A stretch of DNA of 64,000 nt from Acinetobacter pseudolwoffii (GCF_002803605.1 NZ_PHRG01000003.1:248001-312000), one strand, 5' to 3'. Shown: positions 7,419-15,228, counted from the stretch's first letter. Notes: generated from the letters alone by a model not told the origin. Translations and numbers: made by a program.

Positions 7419-8232
7419 TTTTAATGCAAAAGAAAAAGGTGGTGTTTCGCCGTTAGCTTTTGATCGTTGGAATCCTGCAATTAAAGCATCAGATGAAAAT
7501 GAAAATACGATTGGTATTTATGATCCGATTGGTTATGACTACTGGGATGATTCTGGTGTGACGGCTAAGCGGATCAGTGCTGCATTGCGTTCACTCGATG
7601 GGGCTGATGTTGTGGTCAATATCAACTCTCCAGGTGGTGATGTATTTGAAGGTCTGGCTATTTATAACCTGCTTCGCGAATACAAAGGTCATGTGACTGT
7701 ACGTGTTTTAGGGGTAGCAGCTTCAGCAGCATCATTTATTGCCATGGCTGCTGATGAGATTCAAATTGCCCGTGCTGGATTCTTTATGATTCACAATGCC
7801 TGGACCGGACTTTGGGGGAATCGCAACGACTTGCGTGAAACTGCAGATTTCCTTGAGCAGATCGATGACACGATTGCTGATATTTATCACGTGCGATCCG
7901 GACTGAGCATGGATGAGCTTAAAGCCGATATGGATAAAGAGCGCTGGATCAATGGGCGTGATGCTATTGATAGTGGCTTTGCTGATGCTTTCCTGCCATC
8001 TGACGTGGTTGTTGAAGATACAAAGAACTTCACTAAAGAAAAAGTCGCTGCTCATAAGGCAGATATCTTGCTTGCCAAAGCAGGAATGTCTCGAAGCTCG
8101 CGACGGGAACTTATTCAAGATTTAAAGGGTACGCCTGGCGCTACCAACCAAGCTACGCCAAGCGCTAGCAATGATGTACTCGAAAGTGTTCTTCAAAGTA
8201 TGCGTAACGCTACCGAGAAATTCAGCACTTAA
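7387..8232 (+). CDS. prohead protease, ClpP-like
   Basis: The ATG at 7387 has a good binding site (AAGGTGA) and gives 281 residues; an upstream in-frame ATG at 7351 is inside the portal gene and less likely. The ClpP-like core carries NINSPGGDV near residue 80, the probable catalytic Ser113 in GVAASAAS, and His136 in MIHNAW. This peptidase cleaves the N-terminal scaffold-like arm of the capsid protein during head maturation. The C-terminal tail (about 235-281) is polar and probably disordered. Confidence 0.92.
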   Translation: MSKRNLLPVANFNAKEKGGVSPLAFDRWNPAIKASDENENTIGIYDPIGYDYWDDSGVTAKRISAALRSLDGADVVVNINSPGGDVFEGLAIYNLLREYKGHVTVRVLGVAASAASFIAMAADEIQIARAGFFMIHNAWTGLWGNRNDLRETADFLEQIDDTIADIYHVRSGLSMDELKADMDKERWINGRDAIDSGFADAFLPSDVVVEDTKNFTKEKVAAHKADILLAKAGMSRSSRRELIQDLKGTPGATNQATPSASNDVLESVLQSMRNATEKFST

Positions 8233-8251
8233 ACCTGATAGCAATTTTATG

Positions 8252-8273
8252 ACCGCCTATATGGCGGTTTTCT
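8252..8273 (+). terminator. intrinsic terminator before the capsid gene
   Basis: ACCGCC and GGCGGT arms with a 5-base loop are followed by T residues. It lies between protease and capsid genes, so upstream transcripts may be thinned or need antitermination. Confidence 0.65.
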
Positions 8274-8295
8274 TATTTTTGAGAGATGAAAAATC

Positions 8296-9504
8296 ATGAC
8301 TGATCAAACTAAAGACCAAGCTGCAGCGGCACTTAAAGAAGTAAATAATCAACTTAAAGCGCTTACTGAAAAAGTTCAACCACTGGCTGAAAATGCTTTA
8401 AATGAAGCGAAAAAAGCCAATGATCTATCTGTTGAAACCAAAGAAGCAGTAGATAAAACGCTGACTGATCTAAACAACTTGCGCCAAGCCCAGAATGACC
8501 TACAGGTGAAGTTGGGTGAAGCTGAGCAATTATTTGCACGTGGTGGCACTGGTAATCCAGGTGCACAAGTGGATGCTCGTGCAGGTGATCTTGCTGTAAA
8601 AGATGAGCAGATTATTTCATTTGCAAGCAATGCAACTTCTGGAAAACGTATCAGTGTAGCTGTTCCCCGTAATGCACTGACATCATTTGCAGTAAACCCT
8701 GTTGATGGTTCGACTCGTATTGTGACTGCGCCAAATCAGCGCGTGACCATCCGTGACCTATTAGCTCCAGGTCAAACGGCCAGTAATGCGATTGCTTACT
8801 TACGTGAAACTGGATTTACCAATAACGCTGCACCAGTAGCTGAAAACACCACCAAGCCATATTCAGAATTAACATTCGAAGAAGTGCTGGAAGGTGTGAA
8901 AACGATTGCTCACATGCTGAAAGCATCTAAGCAGATCCTTGATGACTTGCCTCAGTTACAAAGCTTTATCAATGGTCGTTTGCTTAATGGCCTTAAGCGT
9001 GTTGAAGATGCGCAACTGTTATTTGGTTCAGGCACTGGTAACAACCTGCATGGTATTTATACTCAGGCAACCGCCTATTCAGCTCCAATTACGATTGCAT
9101 CACCGACTCGCGTAGATACTATGCGTTTGGCCATGCTGCAAGCTGCTTTGGCGGATGTGTTTGCAACAGGTCATGTGCTACACATGCATGATTGGACTGC
9201 AATTGAATTACTGAAAGACACTACCGGTGCATACTTGTTTACCAACCCGTTCTCACCTAATACGCCAAGTCTTTGGGGGCTGCCTGTTGCTGAAACCAAT
9301 CATGCAGCAATGGCTAGTAAATTTTTGACTGGTAGCTTTGCTGAGGCTGCTCAAATCTTTGACCGTGAAGATGCAAACGTGGTGATTTCAACCGAAAATG
9401 CTGATGACTTCGAAAAGAACATGATCTCCATCCGTTGTGAAGAGCGTCTTGCATTGGCTGTGTATCGCCCAGAAGCATTCGTAAAAGGCGAATTTCCAGC
9501 TTAA
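8296..9504 (+). CDS. major capsid protein, HK97 fold
   Basis: This 402-residue protein has an N-terminal, strongly helical region (about residues 1-75, coiled coil), which corresponds to the delta domain removed by the prohead protease. The HK97-like core follows (about 100-400), with features such as RVTIRDLLAPGQT and LLFGSGTGNNLHGI. The size fits the Phage_capsid family (PF05065). The gene stands alone between two hairpins and has its own binding site. That fits a need for high expression. Confidence 0.93.
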   Translation: MTDQTKDQAAAALKEVNNQLKALTEKVQPLAENALNEAKKANDLSVETKEAVDKTLTDLNNLRQAQNDLQVKLGEAEQLFARGGTGNPGAQVDARAGDLAVKDEQIISFASNATSGKRISVAVPRNALTSFAVNPVDGSTRIVTAPNQRVTIRDLLAPGQTASNAIAYLRETGFTNNAAPVAENTTKPYSELTFEEVLEGVKTIAHMLKASKQILDDLPQLQSFINGRLLNGLKRVEDAQLLFGSGTGNNLHGIYTQATAYSAPITIASPTRVDTMRLAMLQAALADVFATGHVLHMHDWTAIELLKDTTGAYLFTNPFSPNTPSLWGLPVAETNHAAMASKFLTGSFAEAAQIFDREDANVVISTENADDFEKNMISIRCEERLALAVYRPEAFVKGEFPA

Positions 9505-9514
9505 TTAAAATCCC

Positions 9515-9535
9515 GAAGGGGCCAGTCGGCCCTTT
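9515..9535 (+). terminator. hairpin after the capsid gene
   Basis: AAGGGGCC and GGCCCTTT arms form a GC-rich stem with a tiny loop and only three T residues. It may be a weak terminator or an mRNA-stabilising stem for the capsid transcript. Confidence 0.45.
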
Positions 9536-9553
9536 CACCTTGGAGTTTAGAAC

Positions 9554-9886
9554 ATGAAAATTAAATTCTTAGATGCTGCAATGCTTGGAAACAAGGTTTA
9601 TGTCAAAGGTGATGAGGCAGAAATTCCAGACATTACGGCCGGTGAACTCATCAAGAAAAAATTAGCGATTGATCCTGAGCAGGCGGCAGCTGATAAAGCT
9701 AAAGCTGATGCGGAAAAGAAAGCCAAAGCCGCAGCCGATAAAGAGGCTAAGGCCAAAGCGGATGCAGAAGCTAAGGCAAAAGCCGAGGCTGAGGCGAAAG
9801 CTGAAGAGGAAAAGTTGAAGGCAGAAGAAGAGGCTAAGGCCAAAGCTGCTGCAGAAGAAAAAGCTAAAGAAACTAAAACAAAGTAA
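9554..9886 (+). CDS. Ala/Lys/Glu-rich head-module protein
   Basis: Residues 1-40 form a small folded-looking part (MKIKFLDAAMLGNKVYVKGD). Residues 45-110 are almost only Ala, Lys, Glu and Asp in short repeats such as AEAKAKAE, which would form one long charged helix. Similar proteins follow the capsid gene in related phages by recall, but the role is unknown. A good GGAG binding site is present. The repeated GCTAAGGC-type codons make this a site for slippage. Confidence 0.6.
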   Translation: MKIKFLDAAMLGNKVYVKGDEAEIPDITAGELIKKKLAIDPEQAAADKAKADAEKKAKAAADKEAKAKADAEAKAKAEAEAKAEEEKLKAEEEAKAKAAAEEKAKETKTK

Positions 9887-9895
9887 GGTCATATC

Positions 9896-10369
9896 ATGCC
9901 AGTTATTAACATTGAAAAAGCTATGGTTCATTTGCGAGTAGATGAAGATACTGGCGGTGATGTCCTGGCAAAGTTGAATTCGGCAGAAGATAAAGCGGCT
10001 CAATATTTGAACCGCTTTTTTTATGCCACTTCAGCTGCATGGACAGATGCGATTTCTCTCAGTTTAGACCAGCTAAATTATGAGCTTGTGAAATACAAAG
10101 AGAGTTGCGATGCAGCTAATCTGGTTACAGATCCAGTCTCAAGAAATATGCTGTTATCTGCGGCTGAAAACCTTAAGAAAGAAGCTCAGCGCAATACCAA
10201 AATGGCTATGCAGGGCATTGTTATCAATCCATCTATTGAAGCTGCTGTTTTACTGATCTTAGGTAGCCTTTATGAAAATCGGGAAGATGAAACCAGCACT
10301 ACGGTAAATGAGTTGCCGAAAGGCGCTTTGTGGTTGCTCGATCCATACCGTTTAGATCTGGGGGTATAG
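9896..10369 (+). CDS. head-tail connector protein
   Basis: This 157-residue, mostly helical protein starts with a segment typical of gp6-like connectors (PF05135 type), in which residues after the N-terminus pack as AEDKAAQYLNRF. The C-terminal ELPKGALWLLDPYR is characteristic of the family by recall. It forms the ring below the portal. It is in a run of directly abutting genes (0-base gap to the next). Confidence 0.7.
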   Translation: MPVINIEKAMVHLRVDEDTGGDVLAKLNSAEDKAAQYLNRFFYATSAAWTDAISLSLDQLNYELVKYKESCDAANLVTDPVSRNMLLSAAENLKKEAQRNTKMAMQGIVINPSIEAAVLLILGSLYENREDETSTTVNELPKGALWLLDPYRLDLGV

Positions 10370-10726
10370 ATGAGAGCAGGTCCTTTAAGACATCGCATCC
10401 GTATTGAAGCCTTTACCGAAACCCAAGACAAAACCACAGGTCGTATTACTCAAGCCTGGACAGAGTTTTGTACAGTCTGGGGAAAACACGAGGCTTTATC
10501 TACGCGTGACCAGCTGCAAGCTCAGGCAATTGATTCGAGCATGACCGCACGTTGTCGCATTCGTTACAGCTCAAAGGCAAGTCAGATTGATTCGACCATG
10601 CGTCTATATTTCCGGGATAAGTATTGGAAGATTGACGGTGATCCGGTGCCAGATAATGAAAGTGGCCTTGAATGGTTGACACTCAACCTTGCAGAAGGGG
10701 AATCAGAATGGCATCAGTCGAGTTAA
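10370..10726 (+). CDS. phage head closure / head-tail joining protein
   Basis: The 118-residue protein begins MRAGPLRHRIRIEAF and has the beta-barrel pattern of the head-tail joining family (PF05521), including WTEFCTVWGKHEAL and RIRYSS. It closes the head and joins the tail tube. ATG 10370 follows the previous stop with no gap, and its end overlaps the next gene by 19 bases. Confidence 0.8.
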   Translation: MRAGPLRHRIRIEAFTETQDKTTGRITQAWTEFCTVWGKHEALSTRDQLQAQAIDSSMTARCRIRYSSKASQIDSTMRLYFRDKYWKIDGDPVPDNESGLEWLTLNLAEGESEWHQSS

Positions 10727-11178
10727 ATATTGAAGGATTGGATGAGTTAAATAAGAAACTTAAACAGCTTGGAAATAGCAAAATTGCCAAACGTATTGCA
10801 CGAAAAGCTGGGCGCCAAGCAATGAACCTAGTTCGTGATGCTGCACGTAGCAATGCAAAGGCAATTGATGATCCTGAAACACGGGAAAAGATTCATAAGA
10901 ATATTGTGACCCAAGGTGGTAAGAGCCGTAATCCCAATGAGATTAAGATTCGAGTGGGGGTGAAAGGTGGGGCGGGTCAGAATCAATACTCTGTCAGCAC
11001 GGCTGGTTTAAGTGGTGGAGATACTCGGCACTTTAGATTTATTGAGTTTGGTACCAGCAAGATTCCAGCCACTCCATTTTTAAGACCTGCTTTAGCTAAT
11101 AATGTTGATAAGGTCACAACCAAGTTTGTCCAGGTATTTGATGCTGAAATCACCAAAGCATTACGTGAGGCTATATGA
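10708..11178 (+). CDS. tail completion protein, HK97 gp10-like
   Basis: ATG 10708 is chosen for its AGGGGA binding site and gives 156 residues. It starts MASVELNIEGLDELNKKLKQLG, the usual opening of HK97 gp10-like proteins (PF04883). The FIEFGTSKIPATPFLRPAL signature is near the C-terminus. It acts at the head-tail junction. The longer frame from 10672 lies inside the previous gene and lacks a binding site. Confidence 0.85.
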   Translation: MASVELNIEGLDELNKKLKQLGNSKIAKRIARKAGRQAMNLVRDAARSNAKAIDDPETREKIHKNIVTQGGKSRNPNEIKIRVGVKGGAGQNQYSVSTAGLSGGDTRHFRFIEFGTSKIPATPFLRPALANNVDKVTTKFVQVFDAEITKALREAI

Positions 11179-11549
11179 CAGCACCTATTTTCCCATTACT
11201 TAATGCGAGTGATGAAGTTAAATCTTATCTGAAATCTGGCGGGATTTTACGTGCATTTGAATTTGGTCTTGCACCAGATAAACCAAAGCCGCCGTACCTG
11301 GTATGGCAGGATATATCTGGTATTCCGCAAAATCATTTAGATTGCCCGGCAAACATCGATCATGTGACGATCCAAGTTGATATCTATACGACGAATGCTG
11401 ATGACCTGCGAAATATCCGTGAAGCGGTTCGTAGAGCTTTTGAGGCTGATAACTCGTGCACTGTAACTAGTCTGCGAGGTAATGAGCGCGATCCAGACAG
11501 CAAAATGTACCGGACCGGTTTTGATTCAAACTGGTTTGTAGGTCGATAA
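11175..11549 (+). CDS. tail completion/terminator protein, DUF3168-like
   Basis: This 124-residue protein has the pattern of the DUF3168 tail terminators (PF11367). It contains PYLVWQDISGIP, then VTIQVDIYTTNADDLRNIREAVRRAFE, and a C-terminal strand. It caps the tail tube. ATG overlaps the previous stop (ATGA). It ends the connector operon, with a terminator right after. Confidence 0.8.
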   Translation: MTAPIFPLLNASDEVKSYLKSGGILRAFEFGLAPDKPKPPYLVWQDISGIPQNHLDCPANIDHVTIQVDIYTTNADDLRNIREAVRRAFEADNSCTVTSLRGNERDPDSKMYRTGFDSNWFVGR

Positions 11550-11565
11550 AAAGAATTTTCCACAT

Positions 11566-11589
11566 AGCACCCAAACGGGTGCTTTTTTT
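11566..11589 (+). terminator. intrinsic terminator after the connector genes
   Basis: AGCACCC and GGGTGCT arms with loop AAAC are followed by seven T residues. Confidence 0.8.
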
Positions 11590-11616
11590 ATGCCTAAAAT
11601 TGAGGAGTAGCTACTC

Positions 11617-12102
11617 ATGGCGAAGAAAGGTGTTTTATCTCAGGGTACGCATGTATGGATTTTACATGGCGATACTCCAACACTGACAAAGATGGACTGC
11701 GTTAAGGCCTTAGCGCTTGGTGATGACAGTACCACAGAAATCAGTACAACTTGCTTGGAAGAAAAAACCACAGCAACATCGGACTGGGGTTTGACCACAC
11801 CGGGTGAAGGCTCAATTCAAATTGATACCGATCCTAAAAATGCGACTCACATGAAGCTACTGGAACTGGCAGCGGATCGTGCTGAAGTTGGTGTGTATGT
11901 AGGTTGGTCGGATGGTGATGTGCCACCAGAAATTACCGGGAACACCGTAACCCTTCCAGAAGATCGTACATGGTCGTCTTTCCGCGCAATTCTGCGTAAA
12001 GGCTCACCAGTATTTGATGCTGATGCTCTGGTAAACCACACCGTGCCAATGAAGCGCCAAACTGAAGTGACTGATGAATTTAAGGTGGTGATAGGTGGCT
12101 AA
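11617..12102 (+). CDS. major tail (tube) protein
   Basis: The 161-residue product is placed directly after the tail terminator and before the tail chaperones, where siphophages encode the tube protein. It has a beta-rich composition with ISTTCLEEKTTATSDWGLTTPG and a C-terminal RQTEVTDEFKVVIGG, as in lambda gpV-like tube proteins. It has its own binding site (TTGAGGAG) and lies between a terminator and the chaperone gene, fitting high expression. Confidence 0.75.
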   Translation: MAKKGVLSQGTHVWILHGDTPTLTKMDCVKALALGDDSTTEISTTCLEEKTTATSDWGLTTPGEGSIQIDTDPKNATHMKLLELAADRAEVGVYVGWSDGDVPPEITGNTVTLPEDRTWSSFRAILRKGSPVFDADALVNHTVPMKRQTEVTDEFKVVIGG

Positions 12103-12544
12103 GTTAAATACATCCGAACTTTTAGCGCTCTCGAGCACAGCCTTATCCGACCTATCCCCAAAGTCTCCGAAATTCATCATTAATGATGAGGAGTTTGAAG
12201 TAGATATTTTGGTTAAAGCTTTGAGTTACGATGAAGTGACGAATATGTTTAAAGGTGAAGATCCTGAAAAAATCACTGTCGCGGATGTTGTAAAGCGACG
12301 GGTTTTGCTTACAGTCTTTAATGCGGATACAAAGAAGCCACTGTGCTCTACGATTGAAGAGGTTGGAAACCTTCACCCAGCCATTATTGGTGCGATTCAT
12401 GACGCTTCGAATGAAGTGAATGATTTTTTGGGAAAGAACAAATTGAAGTTGAAGAGTACGAACTCTGGTGTGAACTCGTCCTCAACGGAATCGGTGGAAG
12501 AACCATCGAGCAAGCAAAAAAGAAAATCACTCCAAAAGAGCTAA
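12095..12544 (+). CDS. tail assembly chaperone, G-like unshifted product
   Basis: The 149-residue product starts at GTG 12095, overlapping the tube gene by 8 bases. Residues 1-114 look folded. The last 35 residues, which follow a slippery site, are low-complexity Ser/Lys and appear to be the fall-through tail. Tail chaperones of this kind coat the tape measure protein before tube assembly. The other product of this gene is made by a -1 shift and is listed separately. Confidence 0.8.
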   Translation: MAKLNTSELLALSSTALSDLSPKSPKFIINDEEFEVDILVKALSYDEVTNMFKGEDPEKITVADVVKRRVLLTVFNADTKKPLCSTIEEVGNLHPAIIGAIHDASNEVNDFLGKNKLKLKSTNSGVNSSSTESVEEPSSKQKRKSLQKS

Positions 12545-12756
12545 GGATTTGGCAGGCATATCGCAATAGGTATGGCTCATTTAATTTGGGTCGTCGCATA
12601 GAGCAGGGCGCGGGTAACTTATACGCGCTTTATTTCAATGGCAAGGTCGAAGAAGACAAGCGTGTTGATGCTCGTATCTTTATGCCTCATGAAACAATGC
12701 CAGAGCTAACCTTTGAAGAACAGCGCATGCAAGCCATTAAGAAGAAATCAGCGTAG
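12095..12756 (+). CDS. tail assembly chaperone G-T frameshift fusion
   Basis: A -1 ribosomal frameshift near 12424-12436 joins residues 1-114 of the G frame to an open frame that runs without stop to TAG 12754-12756. This adds about 106 residues, for about 220 in all. The downstream frame has no suitable start of its own. Its protein looks real, with EEYELWCELVLNGIGGRTI and RIWQAYRNRYGSFNLGRRI, as expected for the T part. In lambda the GT fusion recruits the tape measure protein. Coordinates span both frames. Confidence 0.85.
12424..12436 (+). promoter_or_regulatory. programmed -1 frameshift slippery site
   Basis: TTTTTTGGGAAAG holds two overlapping X-XXY-YYZ heptamers in the G reading frame: T TTT TTG at 12424-12430 and G GGA AAG at 12430-12436. 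The second is the same heptamer used by lambda G/GT. Both would move ribosomes into the T frame. Confidence 0.85.
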
Positions 12757-12867
12757 GTTGGTTTCTTTTTACAATTTATTTCTTTATTCATATACTTGCC
12801 CTGATGATTTAAAAATATGCGACACAAAATGTCGTTAAATATGTATAGATTTAAAATTAAGGGGTGA

Positions 12868-13662
12868 GTGGTGGGTACAATAGAATTAGATGCACATGTT
12901 GAGGATGCTATGTTACAAGTCCGCATAAACAACACCAGACCAATTGATCTAATTGATTATGCTCAAAGCATGCTGAATTTAGGCAATGAGTATTCTAGTT
13001 TTATTAATAAGACAGATATTCACTTATCCTCTGATGATATAAAACTATATGTAAAAGAAATTCGCACCGGGTCAATAATTACCGAGCTGGTTGCTATAGC
13101 GCCAACGCTGATGCCATTTATGGAACACAGCAATACCGTGCTGGATTTCGCAAACCATATCAAGGTTAGTTTTGATTACTTACTTGGAAAAGGAAGTAAG
13201 CCGCAAGACCTAGATAGGGATGGATTAAAAAGAATCTCCAAGTTTGTTGAGCCGATCGCTAATGATAATGGCTCGGTTATGCAAATTGATGCATCGAATA
13301 ATAAAGGGGAAATTCACATCCACCTTAATAGTGAAGGTGCAAATGCTATCCAGAATAGAGCACATAAAGAGCTTGAGAAAATGAAAGAACCGGTTATTGG
13401 GCTTCATAAACAAGTGGTTTTATATTGGTCGCAAGCTAGAAATGATAATAAGAAAGGCGACAAGGCGGTAATTGAAAGCATTTCGGATAGAGAAGTTAAG
13501 GTTATCTATGATACTGAAGAGCTTAAGTACCGGATGATTCACGAGCAACCACATATATTTGATACTGCATACGTAGTAGATGTGTATGTTGAAACCATAA
13601 GGGATAAGCCAGTAGTTTATAAAATTGTAGCCTTTCACGATACCGTGGATATTCCAGACTAA
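12868..13662 (+). CDS. hypothetical cargo protein between chaperone and tape measure
   Basis: This 264-residue protein is unrelated to tail assembly as far as can be seen. Residues 1-60 are helical. A strand-like IKLYVKEIRTGSIITELV and a moderately hydrophobic patch (AIAPTLMPFM, about 85-95) come next. A middle region and a beta-rich C-terminal part (about 185-264) follow. This layout parallels the protein at 416-1480. It has a binding site (AAGGGGTGAG) and its own terminator, so it is a self-contained cargo unit. Function unknown; phage exclusion is a guess. Confidence 0.7.
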   Translation: MVGTIELDAHVEDAMLQVRINNTRPIDLIDYAQSMLNLGNEYSSFINKTDIHLSSDDIKLYVKEIRTGSIITELVAIAPTLMPFMEHSNTVLDFANHIKVSFDYLLGKGSKPQDLDRDGLKRISKFVEPIANDNGSVMQIDASNNKGEIHIHLNSEGANAIQNRAHKELEKMKEPVIGLHKQVVLYWSQARNDNKKGDKAVIESISDREVKVIYDTEELKYRMIHEQPHIFDTAYVVDVYVETIRDKPVVYKIVAFHDTVDIPD

Positions 13663-13677
13663 TAATTACATCAAACC

Positions 13678-13702
13678 AAACCACTCCCCGGAGTGGTTTT
13701 TT
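13678..13702 (+). terminator. intrinsic terminator of cargo unit 1
   Basis: AAACCACTCC and GGAGTGGTTT arms form a 10-base-pair stem with a very short loop, followed by T residues. Confidence 0.75.
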
Positions 13703-13710
13703 CATTCTGG

Positions 13711-13722
13711 AATTAGTATCTT
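13711..13722 (+). repeat. 12-base repeat AATTAGTATCTT, copy 1
   Basis: The same 12 bases recur at 14471-14482. Each copy lies just after a terminator and about 27-31 bases before the next cargo gene start, so it is probably part of a shared promoter or operator. Confidence 0.5.
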
Positions 13723-13748
13723 ATGATTTCTTATAAGAGGGAAATCAC

Positions 13749-14432
13749 GTGAAAAAATTATTAATTGCAGGGGCGATTGGTTTTGGGCTGGTTGGGTGTG
13801 CCTCACCGGCATATAATTATCAAGCAACTCCAAAACACGTTAGTAAACCACCTTTGAATACAGTAAATACTGCATATGTTGGCGATAAGATGTTGGAGCA
13901 GGGGATATTTGTTGATCGGGAGGCTTTGCACGTTCCATCTAGCACCAAGCTTAGTTTCGCCTACACATTAACCACGGGTTACTATCAAAAAAGCGGTGAG
14001 GATGCGAAAGGTAATTACTACCTCCCATTAAACAACATCCCGAATGGCGGAATGGTTCAAAAAAGCGCTTTAGCAGATCCTTACAAAGCGGTAATGCTGG
14101 GAGGTGATGGAAAGTTATGTGTTATCACAGCATTTAACGTTAAAAGTTGTGGTGGGGAGCATCAAGCAAAACAAACTGTAATTGGTATTGCTTCCGATAA
14201 CTCATTCCAGCAAACATTAATTTATAGCGGTAAGGTGGGGAATAAAATTAATGTTGGCTATCGAGAGTTTTCCAGCAATTTAGCGCGTCCTGCCTTTAAT
14301 AATGATGTAGAGTACGACCTTAATCAATCCAAGCAAATTGGATATAAAGGCGCCCTGCTAGAGGTTGTGGATGCAAACAACCAGAATATTACTTATAAGG
14401 TTTTAAGAAACTTTAATAAGGTTGAAGATTAG
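13749..14432 (+). CDS. prophage-encoded lipoprotein
   Basis: The 227-residue product has a lipoprotein signal peptide: a KK start, a hydrophobic core and the lipobox GLVGC with Cys17. The mature part is beta-rich with two further Cys residues (LCVITAFNVKSCGG) that could form a disulphide. It has its own binding site (AAGAGGG) and a terminator. Outer-membrane lipoproteins in this prophage slot often block superinfection by other phages, but that is only inferred from position and export signal. Confidence 0.8.
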   Translation: MKKLLIAGAIGFGLVGCASPAYNYQATPKHVSKPPLNTVNTAYVGDKMLEQGIFVDREALHVPSSTKLSFAYTLTTGYYQKSGEDAKGNYYLPLNNIPNGGMVQKSALADPYKAVMLGGDGKLCVITAFNVKSCGGEHQAKQTVIGIASDNSFQQTLIYSGKVGNKINVGYREFSSNLARPAFNNDVEYDLNQSKQIGYKGALLEVVDANNQNITYKVLRNFNKVED

Positions 14433-14437
14433 TGTAG

Positions 14438-14463
14438 ACCGCCCAAGTGGCGGTTTCTTTTTA
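14438..14463 (+). terminator. intrinsic terminator of cargo unit 2
   Basis: ACCGCC and GGCGGT arms with a 5-base loop are followed by a T-rich tract. Confidence 0.7.
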
Positions 14464-14470
14464 TCCCGAT

Positions 14471-14482
14471 AATTAGTATCTT
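14471..14482 (+). repeat. 12-base repeat AATTAGTATCTT, copy 2
   Basis: This is identical to 13711-13722 and occupies the equivalent place before the third cargo gene. Confidence 0.5.
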
Positions 14483-14512
14483 GTCCTGAATAACAAATAT
14501 TTGGGGTGAGTT

Positions 14513-15166
14513 ATGGCTATAAAGCCTTGCAAGGAATGCGGTGCGCCGGTAAGTGATAAGGCTGAAAGTTGCCCGATGTGCGGAGCAAAACAACCAAAAG
14601 CAACCAGTGTTTTGACTTGGGTGTGTGTGGGTATTTTGGGGTTGGCTGCCATAATTTGGATGTATTCTGATAAGGCACCTGGTACATCATCAGGGGCGGT
14701 GTCGACAACTCAAGCAACGGAATCGGAAAATGTAAAACCAAAAAATTGGCAATACGAGACATCCAAAGATGAGATGCGAGGTATTGAGTCTAAATTTGCA
14801 ACCACAGTTAGCACCAATACGGTTGATTTTGACTTTCCATACAATGGTGGATCAAAGTTGATACTAGCTTTAAGAAAACGCGGATCAGAGGTTGATGTGA
14901 TGGTAAGTATCACCAAGGGTCAAATTCTTTGTGGAATACAAAATTGCGAGGCCGCCTTTAAATTCGATGATGGCGCAGTGCAATCTGTAACCATGTCTGA
15001 GCCCGATAACCATTCTTCGGATTTATTATTTATTGCTTATGATAAGACCGAAAGTAAGATTATAAGCCAGTTAAAAAATAGCAAAAAGCTAGTAATCGAA
15101 ATCCCTTTTTATCAAGAGGGTAGAAAGCAATTTACATTTGATGTGAGTGGCTTGGAATGGAATTAA
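14513..15166 (+). CDS. zinc-ribbon membrane protein, prophage cargo
   Basis: This 217-residue protein opens with a zinc ribbon (CKECGAPVSDKAESCPMCG: two CxxC pairs). One transmembrane helix follows at about residues 33-50 (VLTWVCVGILGLAAIIWMY). The C-terminal 130-residue beta-rich domain probably lies on the far side of the membrane and includes two cysteines (LCGIQNC). It has a GGGGTGAG binding site and its own terminator. The domain order suggests a small membrane sensor or inhibitor, but no function is known. Confidence 0.75.
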   Translation: MAIKPCKECGAPVSDKAESCPMCGAKQPKATSVLTWVCVGILGLAAIIWMYSDKAPGTSSGAVSTTQATESENVKPKNWQYETSKDEMRGIESKFATTVSTNTVDFDFPYNGGSKLILALRKRGSEVDVMVSITKGQILCGIQNCEAAFKFDDGAVQSVTMSEPDNHSSDLLFIAYDKTESKIISQLKNSKKLVIEIPFYQEGRKQFTFDVSGLEWN

Positions 15167-15187
15167 TTACATAGAAGATAAACAACA

Positions 15188-15211
15188 AAGCGTCCGAAGG
15201 GGCGCTTTTTT
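15188..15211 (+). terminator. intrinsic terminator of cargo unit 3
   Basis: AAGCGTCC and GGGCGCTT arms (one GU pair) with loop GAAG are followed by a T run, directly before the tape measure gene. Confidence 0.75.
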
Positions 15212-15228
15212 ATTGCCTAGAGGTTTAT

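Noticed and set aside
9598-10003. Minus-strand frames of 81 and 113 codons opposite the Ala/Lys/Glu gene
   Set aside because: They are low-complexity mirrors of the repetitive plus-strand sequence without binding sites.
10672-10707. Upstream extension of the gp10-like gene
   Set aside because: It lies within the previous gene and lacks a binding site; ATG 10708 has one and gives the usual family N-terminus.
12501-12530. A-rich run (CAAAAAAGAAAA) as the frameshift site
   Set aside because: The T frame already reads as good protein about 70 bases upstream, and the codon grouping does not fit a -1 heptamer; the site at 12424-12436 fits both.
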